Shown here: positions 1-8,650 of the stretch, piece by piece | Numbering within the stretch: the first letter of the stretch is position 1 | Layout: every line of letters begins with the position of its first letter | Source: GCA-2720865 sp047630275 | Lineage (GTDB): Bacteria; Bdellovibrionota; Bacteriovoracia; Bacteriovoracales; Bacteriovoracaceae | Direction of reading: 5' to 3' | DNA: 64,000 nucleotides | Assembly: GCA_047630275.1 (NCBI GenBank) | Contig: JBLHVN010000001.1 | Span: 806,001 to 870,000, forward strand | The notes under the pieces: generated by a model | What the model saw: only the letters and a program-made list of their open reading frames with translations | Told to the model about the DNA's origin: nothing | The model's database searches: none | Program-made: the position numbers and the translations under genes

Positions 1-694
1 GCACCATACCGGTTTTATGCATACCTCTAACCATATGATTGATCCTAACATCGTTCTTTGAGTTAAAATCTCCAGCAAAGATAGCTGGTCCATCATGATT
101 CTTTATATGCTCTAAGCACTGATCGACGTGGCGGGCGAAAGCTTCATCACCGGCCATATTCATACCATGAATATTTACAATAAGGAGTTCCTTATCAGAG
201 CCCTCAATAGGGTAGTAACCAACTGTGTTTGCTTTGGGAGTCTTAATAATTGGTTCAAGGTCGTTAGTTCTCTCAATAAGAACATAATTAGGTTCTACAT
301 TACTTCCGATTACAGTTCCGGTAGCGAGGTCACCTTTTTTACTTCTGTTGATAAAGGAGATTCCCATATCAAAGCGATGCCCAGGAAACAAACCTAAGGC
401 CCTATCCATATCATCATTAACCACACCCTCTTGGAGCATGAAGATATCAGAACCTCTTGCGTGCCTAGCAAAGTCACCAAGAAAGCCCTTCTTAGAAGCT
501 TTATAAATATTCCAAACAAAGACTTTTACATGATTTGGATCAAGAGCCCCTTTACTCGACTTTCCGTAAACGACATGACTGTCAGCTACTTTAGGAATAA
601 AGAACTTCTTTTTTAACCAATCTTTTAGCCCAGCATGAGCTGGTGTGAAGCTTAGAGCGAGAGTAAGCGCAGGTAAAACCAATAAGGTTTTCAT
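1..694 (-). CDS. Secreted endonuclease/exonuclease/phosphatase-fold protein, 3' end outside window
   Basis: The reverse strand reads open from an ATG at 694 to the window edge (231 residues seen). A GGAGGA ribosome site lies just upstream. The first 20 residues form a Sec signal peptide ending in AHA. Motifs of the EEP (DNase I-like) superfamily appear in order: VFVWNIYK near residue 55, DIFMLQEG near 80 (the metal-binding Glu), IVNIHGMN near 175 and IFAGDFN near 208. EEP proteins are metal-dependent phosphodiesterases or phosphatases acting on nucleic acid, phospholipid or inositol phosphate. The substrate cannot be told here. The final catalytic His motif lies beyond the window. Secretion suggests a role in the periplasm or outside the cell. 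Confidence 0.85.
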   Translation of the reverse strand, partial: MKTLLVLPALTLALSFTPAHAGLKDWLKKKFFIPKVADSHVVYGKSSKGALDPNHVKVFVWNIYKASKKGFLGDFARHARGSDIFMLQEGVVNDDMDRALGLFPGHRFDMGISFINRSKKGDLATGTVIGSNVEPNYVLIERTNDLEPIIKTPKANTVGYYPIEGSDKELLIVNIHGMNMAGDEAFARHVDQCLEHIKNHDGPAIFAGDFNSKNDVRINHMVRGMHKTGMV

Positions 695-780
695 ATCATC
701 CTCCAAAATTTAATACTAAATAGCTTTTCGTTATTTAAGGGAGGGATGCTTAATTGAGAGGGGGGACGCTCGAGGAATTG

Positions 781-815
781 GTAAAAAATGCCCTAGGTAG
801 AACCCCTAGGGCATT
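781..815 (-). terminator. Rho-independent terminator
   Basis: A perfect 11-bp inverted repeat (AATGCCCTAGG at 787-797, CCTAGGGCATT at 805-815) with a 7-base loop lies 12 bases past the stop of the minus-strand gene ending at 827. On the minus strand it is followed by a run of T (the A-run at 783-788). Confidence 0.85.
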
Positions 816-826
816 GAAATTAAGTA

Positions 827-1999
827 TTACTTAGAAATAGATGCTTTATAGATTTCCTCAAGTGGAGCAAAGAAACCGTCCCATTTTGGAAGATCTTGTT
901 TCCAAAGAAAGTCAGGACGGTCTTCAGAAATCCACTCGCCACCAATGATTCGACCATTTTTATCGAGCTCAAGTGTGTATTTGTAGTTCTTTGTATAAGT
1001 AGAATCATAAGCTGAAGTCTCATCATATGAATGCTGAATCTCAACTGTGTAGTCCATTCTTGTTAAGACAGTGATCTCTTTAACTGTTCCCGGGGCGGCT
1101 TTTTTAGAAGCTCCCATTTTTTCAGATAAAATTCTTGTAGAGTAGGAATGAACAGCTTGGTTCCAAACCTCTAAGTCTCTTGTTACATCAGCAATAAAGC
1201 CTTGGTCTTTAAGGGCAATTTGATTGGCAAGAACAATATGGAAGGCTCCAGCATTTGTATCTTCACAAGCACCCTGCTCAGCAACTCTGTCATATGCGGC
1301 TTGAGTGATCTCTCCTCTTTGAAGTTGTCTTTTAAGATCGGCAAGATCAATATTACAGCGACCACCTAAGAATTGAGTTTGAGCCTTGTTGTGGTGGAGG
1401 TGATAAGTAAGAAGCGCTTTAACATCACTGGCTCCAAAAGGTATTTCCATTCCATTAAGACCCTTAACTATTACTGGGCTTGGGCTATCAAATAAAATAG
1501 TTGCAGGAGCCCATGCATGACAAAGACCTTCCCAAGTAGGAATCTTAAAGCTTGAGTCATAAGAATCAGTTCCAGGAATAGTTTTTAAAACATTTGTTCT
1601 TTGTCTTTCAAAGTTTGTAAGGGGAAAATCAGTTCTTCCTAAAAAGAGGTCGTACTTCTCTGAAGGAGAAAGCTTGGCGAGTTCATCAAGGGACTTGATA
1701 TTTGTAACCCCTGTTAATTTGTAAGCGATGTTTTCATTTGTGCTTTTCTTACTATTCCAACGATAGGTTATTCCACCTTTATAAGTAGGCCAGTAATCAC
1801 CACTCCATGGGGCTTTTGACAAGCTACCTTCTAAGGGAAGGGCATCAAAAGAATTATCGTATTGATAGGTTCTCGTAATATAGTCATAACCCATCTTATT
1901 TGGATTATTATCTCGGTCCCAAGCTCTTTTGTTATCTGCAGCTCGAGCAGTGCTAAGGCTTATCAGGAGTACCAGTATGGCGATTAGTTGAGTTTTCAT
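827..1999 (-). CDS. Secreted transglutaminase-elicitor (GP42-like) family protein
   Basis: 390 residues with a clear signal peptide (cleavage near ARA-ADN, residue 20). The central motif W-E-G-L-C-H-A-W-A-P-A resembles the active-site cysteine region of the transglutaminase elicitor family (TGase_elicitor, named for Phytophthora GP42). A downstream GAFHIVLAN segment could carry the catalytic His. If so, the protein would form or hydrolyse gamma-glutamyl bonds in extracellular or periplasmic proteins. The family call rests on motif recognition only. The gene is monocistronic, with its own terminator. Confidence 0.6.
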   Translation of the reverse strand: MKTQLIAILVLLISLSTARAADNKRAWDRDNNPNKMGYDYITRTYQYDNSFDALPLEGSLSKAPWSGDYWPTYKGGITYRWNSKKSTNENIAYKLTGVTNIKSLDELAKLSPSEKYDLFLGRTDFPLTNFERQRTNVLKTIPGTDSYDSSFKIPTWEGLCHAWAPATILFDSPSPVIVKGLNGMEIPFGASDVKALLTYHLHHNKAQTQFLGGRCNIDLADLKRQLQRGEITQAAYDRVAEQGACEDTNAGAFHIVLANQIALKDQGFIADVTRDLEVWNQAVHSYSTRILSEKMGASKKAAPGTVKEITVLTRMDYTVEIQHSYDETSAYDSTYTKNYKYTLELDKNGRIIGGEWISEDRPDFLWKQDLPKWDGFFAPLEEIYKASISK

Positions 2000-2178
2000 T
2001 TGCTACCTCTTCAGTTGCTAAGTTATATCTGAGAGGTATGTAACAGTGAGAAGGTTACAAATGAAATTAATATTTTTAACAAAAGTTTATAAGTGTGGCT
2101 TATGATTCTATGTTTCTTAGTGATATTAAGAACTTGGAATATATAGAATAATGATAGAAGCTCTATCTAATTAATAGA

Positions 2179-3474
2179 TCATCCCACAAGCTTAAGCTTA
2201 GACTTCTTGCTCTTTACTACGGCCTCTTTTGTCTTATCCTTATAGGCTCCCATTACATGGGCGATAGGCTTAAAGTCTTCTGGGTAAAAGCTTTGATAGG
2301 CTTGAGAGATAAGCCCCGTACAACCCACTCCTAAGATGATGTTTCTTATAGCAAGTGCATCTTCTTCACTAATCTTATCTGAATCACTATGGGCCAGGAT
2401 CCCTCTTAGCTCTAGGATCTTATTTTCTTCTAGAGTTTTTTGTAGGTCAGTTGTAACCCACCGTAGGAACTGTTTATGTTTTCCAAAGGCGCGAGCAAAA
2501 TTTAAGCGGTTGCTCTTCGTTGCCTTTTGAATAAAGTAGATAACTTGGTTGATTGAAAAATTCTTATGAAACTGAGAGAGCATAATAGCATTTGAGTTTG
2601 TATCGTCTAAAAGAATCTTGGGCGGCATGGAGCTTGCGTCCACAAAGAACTCATCAGCTGCTCCTTGTCTTTTAAGATGATGAAAGACTAGATCATTTAA
2701 AACTATTTCGAGGGCTTTTATATAGCTAAAGGCTACTTTTTTTAGGTTATGATGGCGATGCTCAATCATATCAAGCTCAGCAGATTCAATCTCATGCTTA
2801 GCCGAGTGAGGGATCTTGTTATACATAGGCTCTGGAAAAGCGTAGTTATGTAGGGTCTTAATAACCTTACCAAGTCCGGTTGTATTAATGGCCTGGTTTT
2901 CTTTAAATATAAGGTGTGAGCATTCAGTGGTGTCAAGTTCATCAAAATAATGTTCGTCTGCTAAGTCTTGTAAGATCGCTGGGTACCTAAGGGCCGTGGT
3001 GAAGGGGGATATCTCATGAATCTTGAGGTCCATATATTCATTATCTATATAAAGTTCACTAAGCTTATTGGCCGTAGACTCGTAGGTGTATTCTAATAAG
3101 CTAAAGTCTGAGATCTTAAACCAAATTTCGACATTCTTATCTTTATAAATATTAAGGGTTTTAAAGTCTTTTCCTATTGTTTTATGAACGCTTTCAACTT
3201 TCCCAACCCAGACGTTCTTAAAATCACTTATGTAAATATGTGTGCTAACTCCGTGAGCGGCGTTCTCTTCCACAACTTTCTTAAATTTATTCAGGTCAAC
3301 TTTATGCTCTCTATCCTTTGCTATAAACTTCCCCCAATAAGCATAGGCAGACTTATCAGCTTTGATCGCTTTTTGAAGGTAATCATAGAATTCATGGGCC
3401 TGAGTATAGTCGGGCTCAATATAGTTATTTAGGTGAGGGTTAAAAGTTAAATAAAAATGGTGCGCGTTGTACAC
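2179..3474 (-). CDS. Unknown cytoplasmic protein with C-terminal HEPN-like R-x4-H motif
   Basis: 431 residues starting at GTG (3474) with GGAG six bases upstream. No signal peptide or membrane segment. The N-terminal third looks like a beta-rich domain (an STHIYISDF / VWVGKVESV / VEIWFKISDF run). The middle and C-terminal parts are helical. Near the end is R357-G-I-L-A-H362, preceded by a long helix and followed by a helix that starts ISEEDALAIRN. This is the R-x4-6-H arrangement of HEPN ribonucleases. I do not recognise the full-length family. HEPN proteins often act as toxins or in phage defence, but no antitoxin gene is adjacent. Confidence 0.5.
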   Translation of the reverse strand: MYNAHHFYLTFNPHLNNYIEPDYTQAHEFYDYLQKAIKADKSAYAYWGKFIAKDREHKVDLNKFKKVVEENAAHGVSTHIYISDFKNVWVGKVESVHKTIGKDFKTLNIYKDKNVEIWFKISDFSLLEYTYESTANKLSELYIDNEYMDLKIHEISPFTTALRYPAILQDLADEHYFDELDTTECSHLIFKENQAINTTGLGKVIKTLHNYAFPEPMYNKIPHSAKHEIESAELDMIEHRHHNLKKVAFSYIKALEIVLNDLVFHHLKRQGAADEFFVDASSMPPKILLDDTNSNAIMLSQFHKNFSINQVIYFIQKATKSNRLNFARAFGKHKQFLRWVTTDLQKTLEENKILELRGILAHSDSDKISEEDALAIRNIILGVGCTGLISQAYQSFYPEDFKPIAHVMGAYKDKTKEAVVKSKKSKLKLVG

Positions 3475-3605
3475 GTGTAACTCCAGTAGCTTCCTATCGG
3501 GTGTTCAATACTTATTCTTGAGCAGAAAGGGCGGTCTTTGTGTAATTTCAGCACTTTAACAGGCAGAGATGACTATGATACAATTTTTAAAATTGAGGAG
3601 TGCTT

Positions 3606-4043
3606 ATGAAAATATACCTAGTACGTCATGGAGAGGCTGAAGGAGCCGAGATAAACCCTGAAAGACCATTGACTAAAAATGGTGAGAAACAGGTTATCTT
3701 GTTAGCTTCAACAATTAGAAGAAAGCACTTCGCAATAGATGAAATCATTCATAGCGGGGTCCTTCGAGCGGAGCAAACCGCATTGATTCTGCAAAAAGAA
3801 TTAGGACTTAACCATCCCGTAAATCAGGGGGAAGATCTTCTACCTGGAAGTGACCCTAAGGTTTGGTTTGATCAATTACATCAATCTAAAAAAAATATTA
3901 TGCTAGTAGGGCATATGCCCTTCATGGGAATCCTCGGCGAGATGCTCATAAAGAATCAAATGAGACTTGGTTTCTCGACGGCCGCAATGGTTTCCTTTCG
4001 TTTTGAGGAAGGTGAGTTCCATCTAGATTGGAAGTCTCAATGA
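3606..4043 (+). CDS. sixA: SixA-type phosphohistidine phosphatase
   Basis: 145 residues of the histidine phosphatase (phosphoglycerate mutase-like) superfamily in its small SixA form. The start motif is KIYLVRHGEAEG, with the catalytic His in R-H-G. A later H-S-G-V-L-R-A-E-Q-T segment and LVGHMPFMG (the second His) complete the active site. SixA dephosphorylates phosphohistidine proteins such as HPt domains or PTS carriers. I take the ATG at 3606 because GAGGAG lies five bases before it; a GTG at 3600 is in frame but inside that site. The stop overlaps the end of the convergent permease by 7 bases. Confidence 0.85.
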   Translation: MKIYLVRHGEAEGAEINPERPLTKNGEKQVILLASTIRRKHFAIDEIIHSGVLRAEQTALILQKELGLNHPVNQGEDLLPGSDPKVWFDQLHQSKKNIMLVGHMPFMGILGEMLIKNQMRLGFSTAAMVSFRFEEGEFHLDWKSQ

Positions 4044-5335
4044 AAGAAAAGCATAAACAAGCATAAGGCATCGATAACGAAGAGGAATTTTGGCAGCTCT
4101 TTTATTTTACCCAAAATGATCTTACAAAGAGTATAGCTAAGAAACCCCCAGATAATTCCATGAGAAATTGAAAAGGTTAATGGAATAAGAAGCATGGCCA
4201 AGAAAGCTGGAATGGCCTCTTCTAAAGCATCCCATTTAACTTTTAAAACCGGTGCCATCATAAAGACACCTACTAGAATTAAAGCTGGAGCTGTGGCTTC
4301 CTTTGGAATCATTGATAATAAAGGAGAGAGAAAAAGAAAAGGAAAGAAAAGAAGACCCGCTACGACTGCGGTCAAACCAGTTCTTCCTCCAGTTTGAATT
4401 CCCGCTGCAGATTCGATAAAGCTTGTGGAAGGAGAAGTACCTACTAGAGAAGAAAAAGTTGTAGCGATTGCATCGACGAGGAGAGACTTTTTCATCCTTA
4501 GTGGTTTTCCATTTTCATCCATAAGGTTTCCCGCTTGGGAGACTCCAACAAAAGTAGAAAGTGAATCAAAAAGATCCGTGAAGACCAAACTAAAAATGGC
4601 CGGAAGTAGGCTCCACTTTAGAGAGCCCACTAGGTCTAACTTTCCAAGAAGTGAGAAGTCTGGCATCGAGAAGATGCCCTTAAAATGAATAATTACTTCA
4701 TTTCCATAGAGTCTTCCAATAGGAAAAAACAGAAGTGTTGTTAGCAAGATTCCAAAGAGAAGAGCCCCTTTAATATTCTTTAAGATAAAGTAGCAAGTTA
4801 AAGAAAACCCAACTAAGAAACTAACGGTCTTTATATTGATAGGCCCCATCGAGACTAAAGTCGCAGGATTATCAACCACCATTCCAGCATTCTTAAAACC
4901 GATAAAGGCTATAAAGAGTCCTATCCCACATGCGATAGCTTTTTGAAGACTTGCCGGAATGCTTTCTACTATTAATTCACGAACCTTAAATAAGGAGAGT
5001 AGTAAAAAAATTATCCCAGACCAAAAAACGGCTCCAAGAGCTACGGCAAAAGGCACCTTCATTCCAAGAACTAAGCTAAAAGCAAAAAAGGCATTTAGTC
5101 CCATTCCTGGGGCGAGAACTATTGGGTTATTGGCATAAAGTCCCATAGCAATACTGCTGAACATACTAATAAGGACTGTCGCCGTTAAGAGGGCTGAATA
5201 ACTCTCTCCTGTGGCTGCTAAGATCGAAGGGTTCACAACAATAATATAAGAGCAGGCCAAAAAGCTTGTTATTCCTGCTAGGACTTCTGTTTTGATATTG
5301 GTTTTAAACTTAGTTAGCTCAAAAAAATCAGACAC
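4037..5335 (-). CDS. NCS2/AzgA-family purine (guanine/hypoxanthine) permease
   Basis: 432 residues, mostly hydrophobic, with about 12-14 membrane segments. The opening (TEVLAGITSFLACSYIIVVNP), the PGMGLNAFFAF segment and the GTSPSTSFIESAAGI segment are characteristic of the AzgA/GhxP/PbuG group of nucleobase:proton symporters. It likely imports guanine, hypoxanthine or adenine across the inner membrane. The start is GTG at 5335 with GAGGT five bases upstream. The gene is alone in its transcript, with a promoter and palindrome just upstream. Confidence 0.85.
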   Translation of the reverse strand: MSDFFELTKFKTNIKTEVLAGITSFLACSYIIVVNPSILAATGESYSALLTATVLISMFSSIAMGLYANNPIVLAPGMGLNAFFAFSLVLGMKVPFAVALGAVFWSGIIFLLLSLFKVRELIVESIPASLQKAIACGIGLFIAFIGFKNAGMVVDNPATLVSMGPINIKTVSFLVGFSLTCYFILKNIKGALLFGILLTTLLFFPIGRLYGNEVIIHFKGIFSMPDFSLLGKLDLVGSLKWSLLPAIFSLVFTDLFDSLSTFVGVSQAGNLMDENGKPLRMKKSLLVDAIATTFSSLVGTSPSTSFIESAAGIQTGGRTGLTAVVAGLLFFPFLFLSPLLSMIPKEATAPALILVGVFMMAPVLKVKWDALEEAIPAFLAMLLIPLTFSISHGIIWGFLSYTLCKIILGKIKELPKFLFVIDALCLFMLFFH

Positions 5336-5367
5336 AATTCACCTCTAATAAAGAAATTATCTACGAA

Positions 5368-5393
5368 TATTATACAAAGAGAAATCTTCTTTG
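5368..5393 (-). promoter_or_regulatory. Likely promoter -10 with overlapping palindrome for the purine permease
   Basis: On the minus strand TATAAT (5368-5373) lies 33 bases before the permease GTG. Immediately upstream is the inverted repeat CAAAGA-N7-TCTTTG (5375-5393), which occupies the promoter spacer. No convincing -35 hexamer is seen. The position suits a repressor operator. I found no purine riboswitch core in this leader. Confidence 0.4.
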
Positions 5394-5537
5394 ACTAAAC
5401 GAAACTACTTTTGTTTTTAAGTGCTGCCACAGTATGCAGGCAAAAATTAAGAAAATTTGAGTTGAAAACCTATTGAAATGAGGATGAATTGAATAAAGCT
5501 CTTATTGCTATAGACTAATCAAAAATCAGGGGACCTC

Positions 5538-6191
5538 ATGAACATAAATAAGCGAGAACTTTTTAAGGACTTTTATTCTAAGCGGATCTATTTTATTCAT
5601 AAAAGAGAATCGTTTAAAGAAGAAGTCGTAAGAAGTAAAACCTTAAGGTCTTTACTTCAAGTTAGATGCCGTGACTGGGAAAAAACACCACTTTCTTATC
5701 TTTCTTCAAAAGAGGCCCTCGCTGTGGGAATCATGCTCTTTGTGAAAAAAAGCTATCGGGGTGAGAAGTTTATTAAAAAGGCTATCGACTTTTGTGAGTA
5801 CGCCTATATGGAAACTCAAGACCGGGAGATTAGCTATCTTTCTTCTATGGCCCTTGGTGTCTTATACTTTGAATACGCTTTGATATTAGAAGAAAAAGAT
5901 AAACAAAGTAAATTTTTTAAGATCTCTTCTGCTTACTTGAAGACGGCTTCGGAGAATTCCTCTGATGATGATCATAGCCACCTCTATCATGCGATTGTTC
6001 AGCAAGGACGAGGAATTGAACTAGAGCTTGTAGCTAAGACCTTAGTTAGGGCCTCAAAGGTTTCAATTGAGCCCACTCCTATCTTTAAGCTTTTAACTGG
6101 TATCTACGCCAAGTTGAATATGAAAGAAGCAGAAGCCTTTTACAGAAGTAAATACGAAGAAGAGATCACTTTAGAAAGTTGGGCCGCTTAG
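5538..6191 (+). CDS. Hypothetical helical protein, possibly TPR-like
   Basis: 217 residues, cytoplasmic, no signal peptide. The sequence is rich in charged amphipathic helices. The middle part (SSKEALAVGIMLFVKKSYRGE to YLKTASE, about residues 50-150) has the size and spacing of TPR-like helix pairs. I do not recognise a named family. The start ATG is preceded by CAGGGGACCTC, giving an acceptable ribosome site. It converges on the next gene with one base between the stops. Confidence 0.6.
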   Translation: MNINKRELFKDFYSKRIYFIHKRESFKEEVVRSKTLRSLLQVRCRDWEKTPLSYLSSKEALAVGIMLFVKKSYRGEKFIKKAIDFCEYAYMETQDREISYLSSMALGVLYFEYALILEEKDKQSKFFKISSAYLKTASENSSDDDHSHLYHAIVQQGRGIELELVAKTLVRASKVSIEPTPIFKLLTGIYAKLNMKEAEAFYRSKYEEEITLESWAA

Positions 6192-6192
6192 C

Positions 6193-7581
6193 CTAAAGAA
6201 ACAATAATTTATGGTGAAGAACAATTTGTGGTCTTAGTTTTAAACTCTTTTTTAAAGATCCTTTTTCAATCTTCTTTAAGAGCCTCTTTAGCTTCTTTCT
6301 TTTTGAACGAATCTTTTGAGTATTCCAGGTATCAAAAGCACTAGTTTTTAACTCTTCGATACACTCGCTAGTTACGCAGGTCTTGTAGAGAGATAAAGGA
6401 AGAGTTCTAATTTGATAGATCTCATCATAACTTGGTCTTTCACGGTATTCCGGAAGTGAATTTGCTAGAGTTGAGATAACCTCTTTGGGAAGAGGACTGA
6501 TGGCATCTAAGACTTGCATCTTCTCTAAAAGACTTAAGCCTTTTAGGATCAATTCATCGGCATTCTTAGGCCATAGCTCTAAGTTTAAAAGTGGGTCTGC
6601 TCCTTCAATTTTATCTAAAGATAAAAGGGAGCGAAGCTTCTCTTTTAGCCCCCTCAAGCTAGGTATAGAAATAGAGGGGAGTGGATTTAAGAGTGACTTT
6701 TCAAAGTAAACAGGCATTTTAACGGGTATCCTTCCGGCAAAGAGGAGGCTTCCTCTGTTAGGAAAGTTTGAATTTTGAATTAGCTTAACCAATGCCCCGG
6801 AGCAATTATTACTAAAGAATTTATACCTTCCAAAAGCTTTAGTAGAGGCCAGTTTTAAATCAACTGGGATGACTTTCTTTATGATTTTCTCACCATTAAT
6901 TTCTTGTACTATATTCCATGCGTAGATCATTCTTCTATCAGCACTAAAGATCGGGATCAATTGTCCTTGATCCGGACCGAGGAGTCGCTCAGAGGCTTTG
7001 AAGGCTTCTTTACGAGCCTTTTCTACTTGTTCTTTATCAAGTTTAAGTTGAACAGTTTGAAGTTCATTCCATTGTTCTATTAATTTTTCAACGAGCTCTT
7101 TTCTCATCTCTCTAGTTGAAGGAATGATATGCCTTTCTAAAGAACGTTCATCATTTTTAACGTAGTCTTTATTAAACATCCTAAAAGTCTTTAAGAGAGG
7201 ATAGATAGGGTAGCCTCCAAAGATTCCTCGGCGGCTGCTAAGCTCAGGTCCATCTAGGTCGGCCACAAAGCTTAAGACAATATCGTCACTGGCATTTCCA
7301 TTATCATCAACAAAGCGAAGGAGGGTATGGCCAAAGCGGCTCTCCATTCTCGTTTTACCTGAAGCTGCTACGATGAGTTCAAGGCCCTTAATTTGATTCT
7401 TAGACATTCTTCTCACTAGTCTCGATAAGATCTTTTCATTGTTTTGAACAATGTCTTGTTGGCGTTCTATGAAAAAGATAATGCTGGCCTGATCTTCACT
7501 TGATAGAAGAGTTTCATCCCCATGGGCATTAAGCTGCCAAAGACTGATAAAAATATAGAGTAGGACCCTGTAAGCGTGCAT
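6193..7581 (-). CDS. Secreted DUF4105 (Lnb N-terminal domain-like) papain-fold protein
   Basis: 462 residues from ATG 7581, which has AGGAAAAG upstream. The in-frame GTG at 7605 lies inside a hairpin and is less likely. An N-terminal hydrophobic segment (residues 3-17) is a signal peptide. The DUF4105 hallmarks are present: E-S-R-F-G-H-T-L-L-R-F near residue 80 (His) and F-F-S-N-N-C-S-G-A near residue 255 (Cys). This is a circularly permuted NlpC/P60-like fold. DUF4105 forms the periplasmic domain of Lnb, a lipoprotein N-acyltransferase described in Bacteroides. Here the basic C-terminal region has no membrane helices, so a true Lnb role is uncertain. Confidence 0.6.
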   Translation of the reverse strand: MHAYRVLLYIFISLWQLNAHGDETLLSSEDQASIIFFIERQQDIVQNNEKILSRLVRRMSKNQIKGLELIVAASGKTRMESRFGHTLLRFVDDNGNASDDIVLSFVADLDGPELSSRRGIFGGYPIYPLLKTFRMFNKDYVKNDERSLERHIIPSTREMRKELVEKLIEQWNELQTVQLKLDKEQVEKARKEAFKASERLLGPDQGQLIPIFSADRRMIYAWNIVQEINGEKIIKKVIPVDLKLASTKAFGRYKFFSNNCSGALVKLIQNSNFPNRGSLLFAGRIPVKMPVYFEKSLLNPLPSISIPSLRGLKEKLRSLLSLDKIEGADPLLNLELWPKNADELILKGLSLLEKMQVLDAISPLPKEVISTLANSLPEYRERPSYDEIYQIRTLPLSLYKTCVTSECIEELKTSAFDTWNTQKIRSKRKKLKRLLKKIEKGSLKKSLKLRPQIVLHHKLLFL

Positions 7582-7602
7582 CTCTTTTCCTGTTGTTATA
7601 TG

Positions 7603-7619
7603 CACTGCTTCTAGCAGTG
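7603..7619 (-). repeat. Short inverted repeat (7-bp stem, 3-base loop)
   Basis: CACTGCT and AGCAGTG flank TCT between the glycosyltransferase stop (7676) and the DUF4105 gene start (7581). There is no T-run on either strand, so it is not a classic terminator. It may shape the 5' leader of the downstream gene. Confidence 0.4.
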
Positions 7620-7675
7620 ATTAGGGATTCGGGAAAGTGATGTGGTAGAAATGATAAGGTATAAGTTATTGATTT

Positions 7676-8650
7676 TTAGAAGGGGAGAAGGGTTTCTGCC
7701 CTTAATTTACCCTTAAAGCCTAAGTTTGATCCGTGAAGCTCTTCTCCCTTAGAAACCTTCTCATACAGCTCTAAGTACTTCTTGGTGTGATCCATAATCG
7801 AAAAACGGCTTTCTACATTGCTCCGAATAGCTATCGGATCAAAGCTTCTTGCAGGTCCATTTTTTATAAGTGAGGAAAACTCTTCATAGCTGTCACAAGT
7901 AACCCCAACTTCATCGCTAATAAGCTCTTTTAAACTTCCGTACTTTGATCCTATAACAGGAAGACCAAGGGACATGGCCTCAATAATGGCAATTCCAAAT
8001 GGCTCTTCCCATCTAACAGGAAAGAGTAAGGCATCTGCTTTATTAAGGATCTCTAGTTTCTTCTCTCCCCCCAAGATTCCATGAGAGTGGATTCTCGGCC
8101 AGGGGATTAAACTTTTTCCGCCAATAATATCAAGGTTCTTTTTCCCGGATCGGCAGGCCCTAATACAATGCTTTAAGTTCTTAACCCGCCAAGAGGCCTT
8201 AGCTAAAAAGACAAAGCGATCCCAATTTAATTTCTTTTTATCATCAAAAGGATATTCGTTAAAATCAAGGGCGTTATGAATAAAGACTTCTCCGCCATGA
8301 ATTTCAGCATGCCTTTTTGAAACAAAGACAGAGTTCTTATTAAGGACTTCGCCAATTTGTCCATTTCCATGAACTGTAGAAATTGTAGGAAGCCCTGTTC
8401 GAACTTGATGATTATAGGGAAGGTGGGCCACTTCAGCGTCCTGAGGGATGAGGTTCTCCCAGTTAAGATCAGCTTTAGCATAAGGAATAAGCTCGATACC
8501 GTATTTTGAAACCTCAGAGTCAGGATGGCCGATAAGGACTACGTCATGCCCTAGTCTAGCGAGTTCTCGCATATGCCAGAATACAATTCTTTCTATACCG
8601 CCATAAGTTTTTACGGGAAGGGGAACACTTGAGTGGAAAACGATCTTCAC
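7676..8650 (-). CDS. Glycosyltransferase family 4 (GT-B fold)
   Basis: 324 residues. The N-terminal YGGIERIVFWHMRELARLGH segment is the acceptor-domain opening of GT4 enzymes. The C-terminal E-P-F-G-I-A-I-I-E-A-M-S-L-G-L-P-V-I-G segment is the sugar-nucleotide-binding E-x7-E motif. It overlaps the upstream GT2 gene by 4 bases, so the two are co-translated. It likely transfers a hexose during LPS or capsule assembly on the cytoplasmic face of the inner membrane. Acceptor and donor are not predictable. The family call is firm. Confidence 0.85.
   Translation of the reverse strand: MKIVFHSSVPLPVKTYGGIERIVFWHMRELARLGHDVVLIGHPDSEVSKYGIELIPYAKADLNWENLIPQDAEVAHLPYNHQVRTGLPTISTVHGNGQIGEVLNKNSVFVSKRHAEIHGGEVFIHNALDFNEYPFDDKKKLNWDRFVFLAKASWRVKNLKHCIRACRSGKKNLDIIGGKSLIPWPRIHSHGILGGEKKLEILNKADALLFPVRWEEPFGIAIIEAMSLGLPVIGSKYGSLKELISDEVGVTCDSYEEFSSLIKNGPARSFDPIAIRSNVESRFSIMDHTKKYLELYEKVSKGEELHGSNLGFKGKLRAETLLPF

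Noticed and set aside
4194..4688. Two plus-strand open frames inside the purine permease
   Set aside because: They are antisense shadows of a clear membrane transporter, with no ribosome site and Lys/Arg-rich random composition.
5336..5460. Purine riboswitch upstream of the permease
   Set aside because: No conserved three-way junction or loop sequences of the purine aptamer are visible; a promoter with a palindrome explains the region better.
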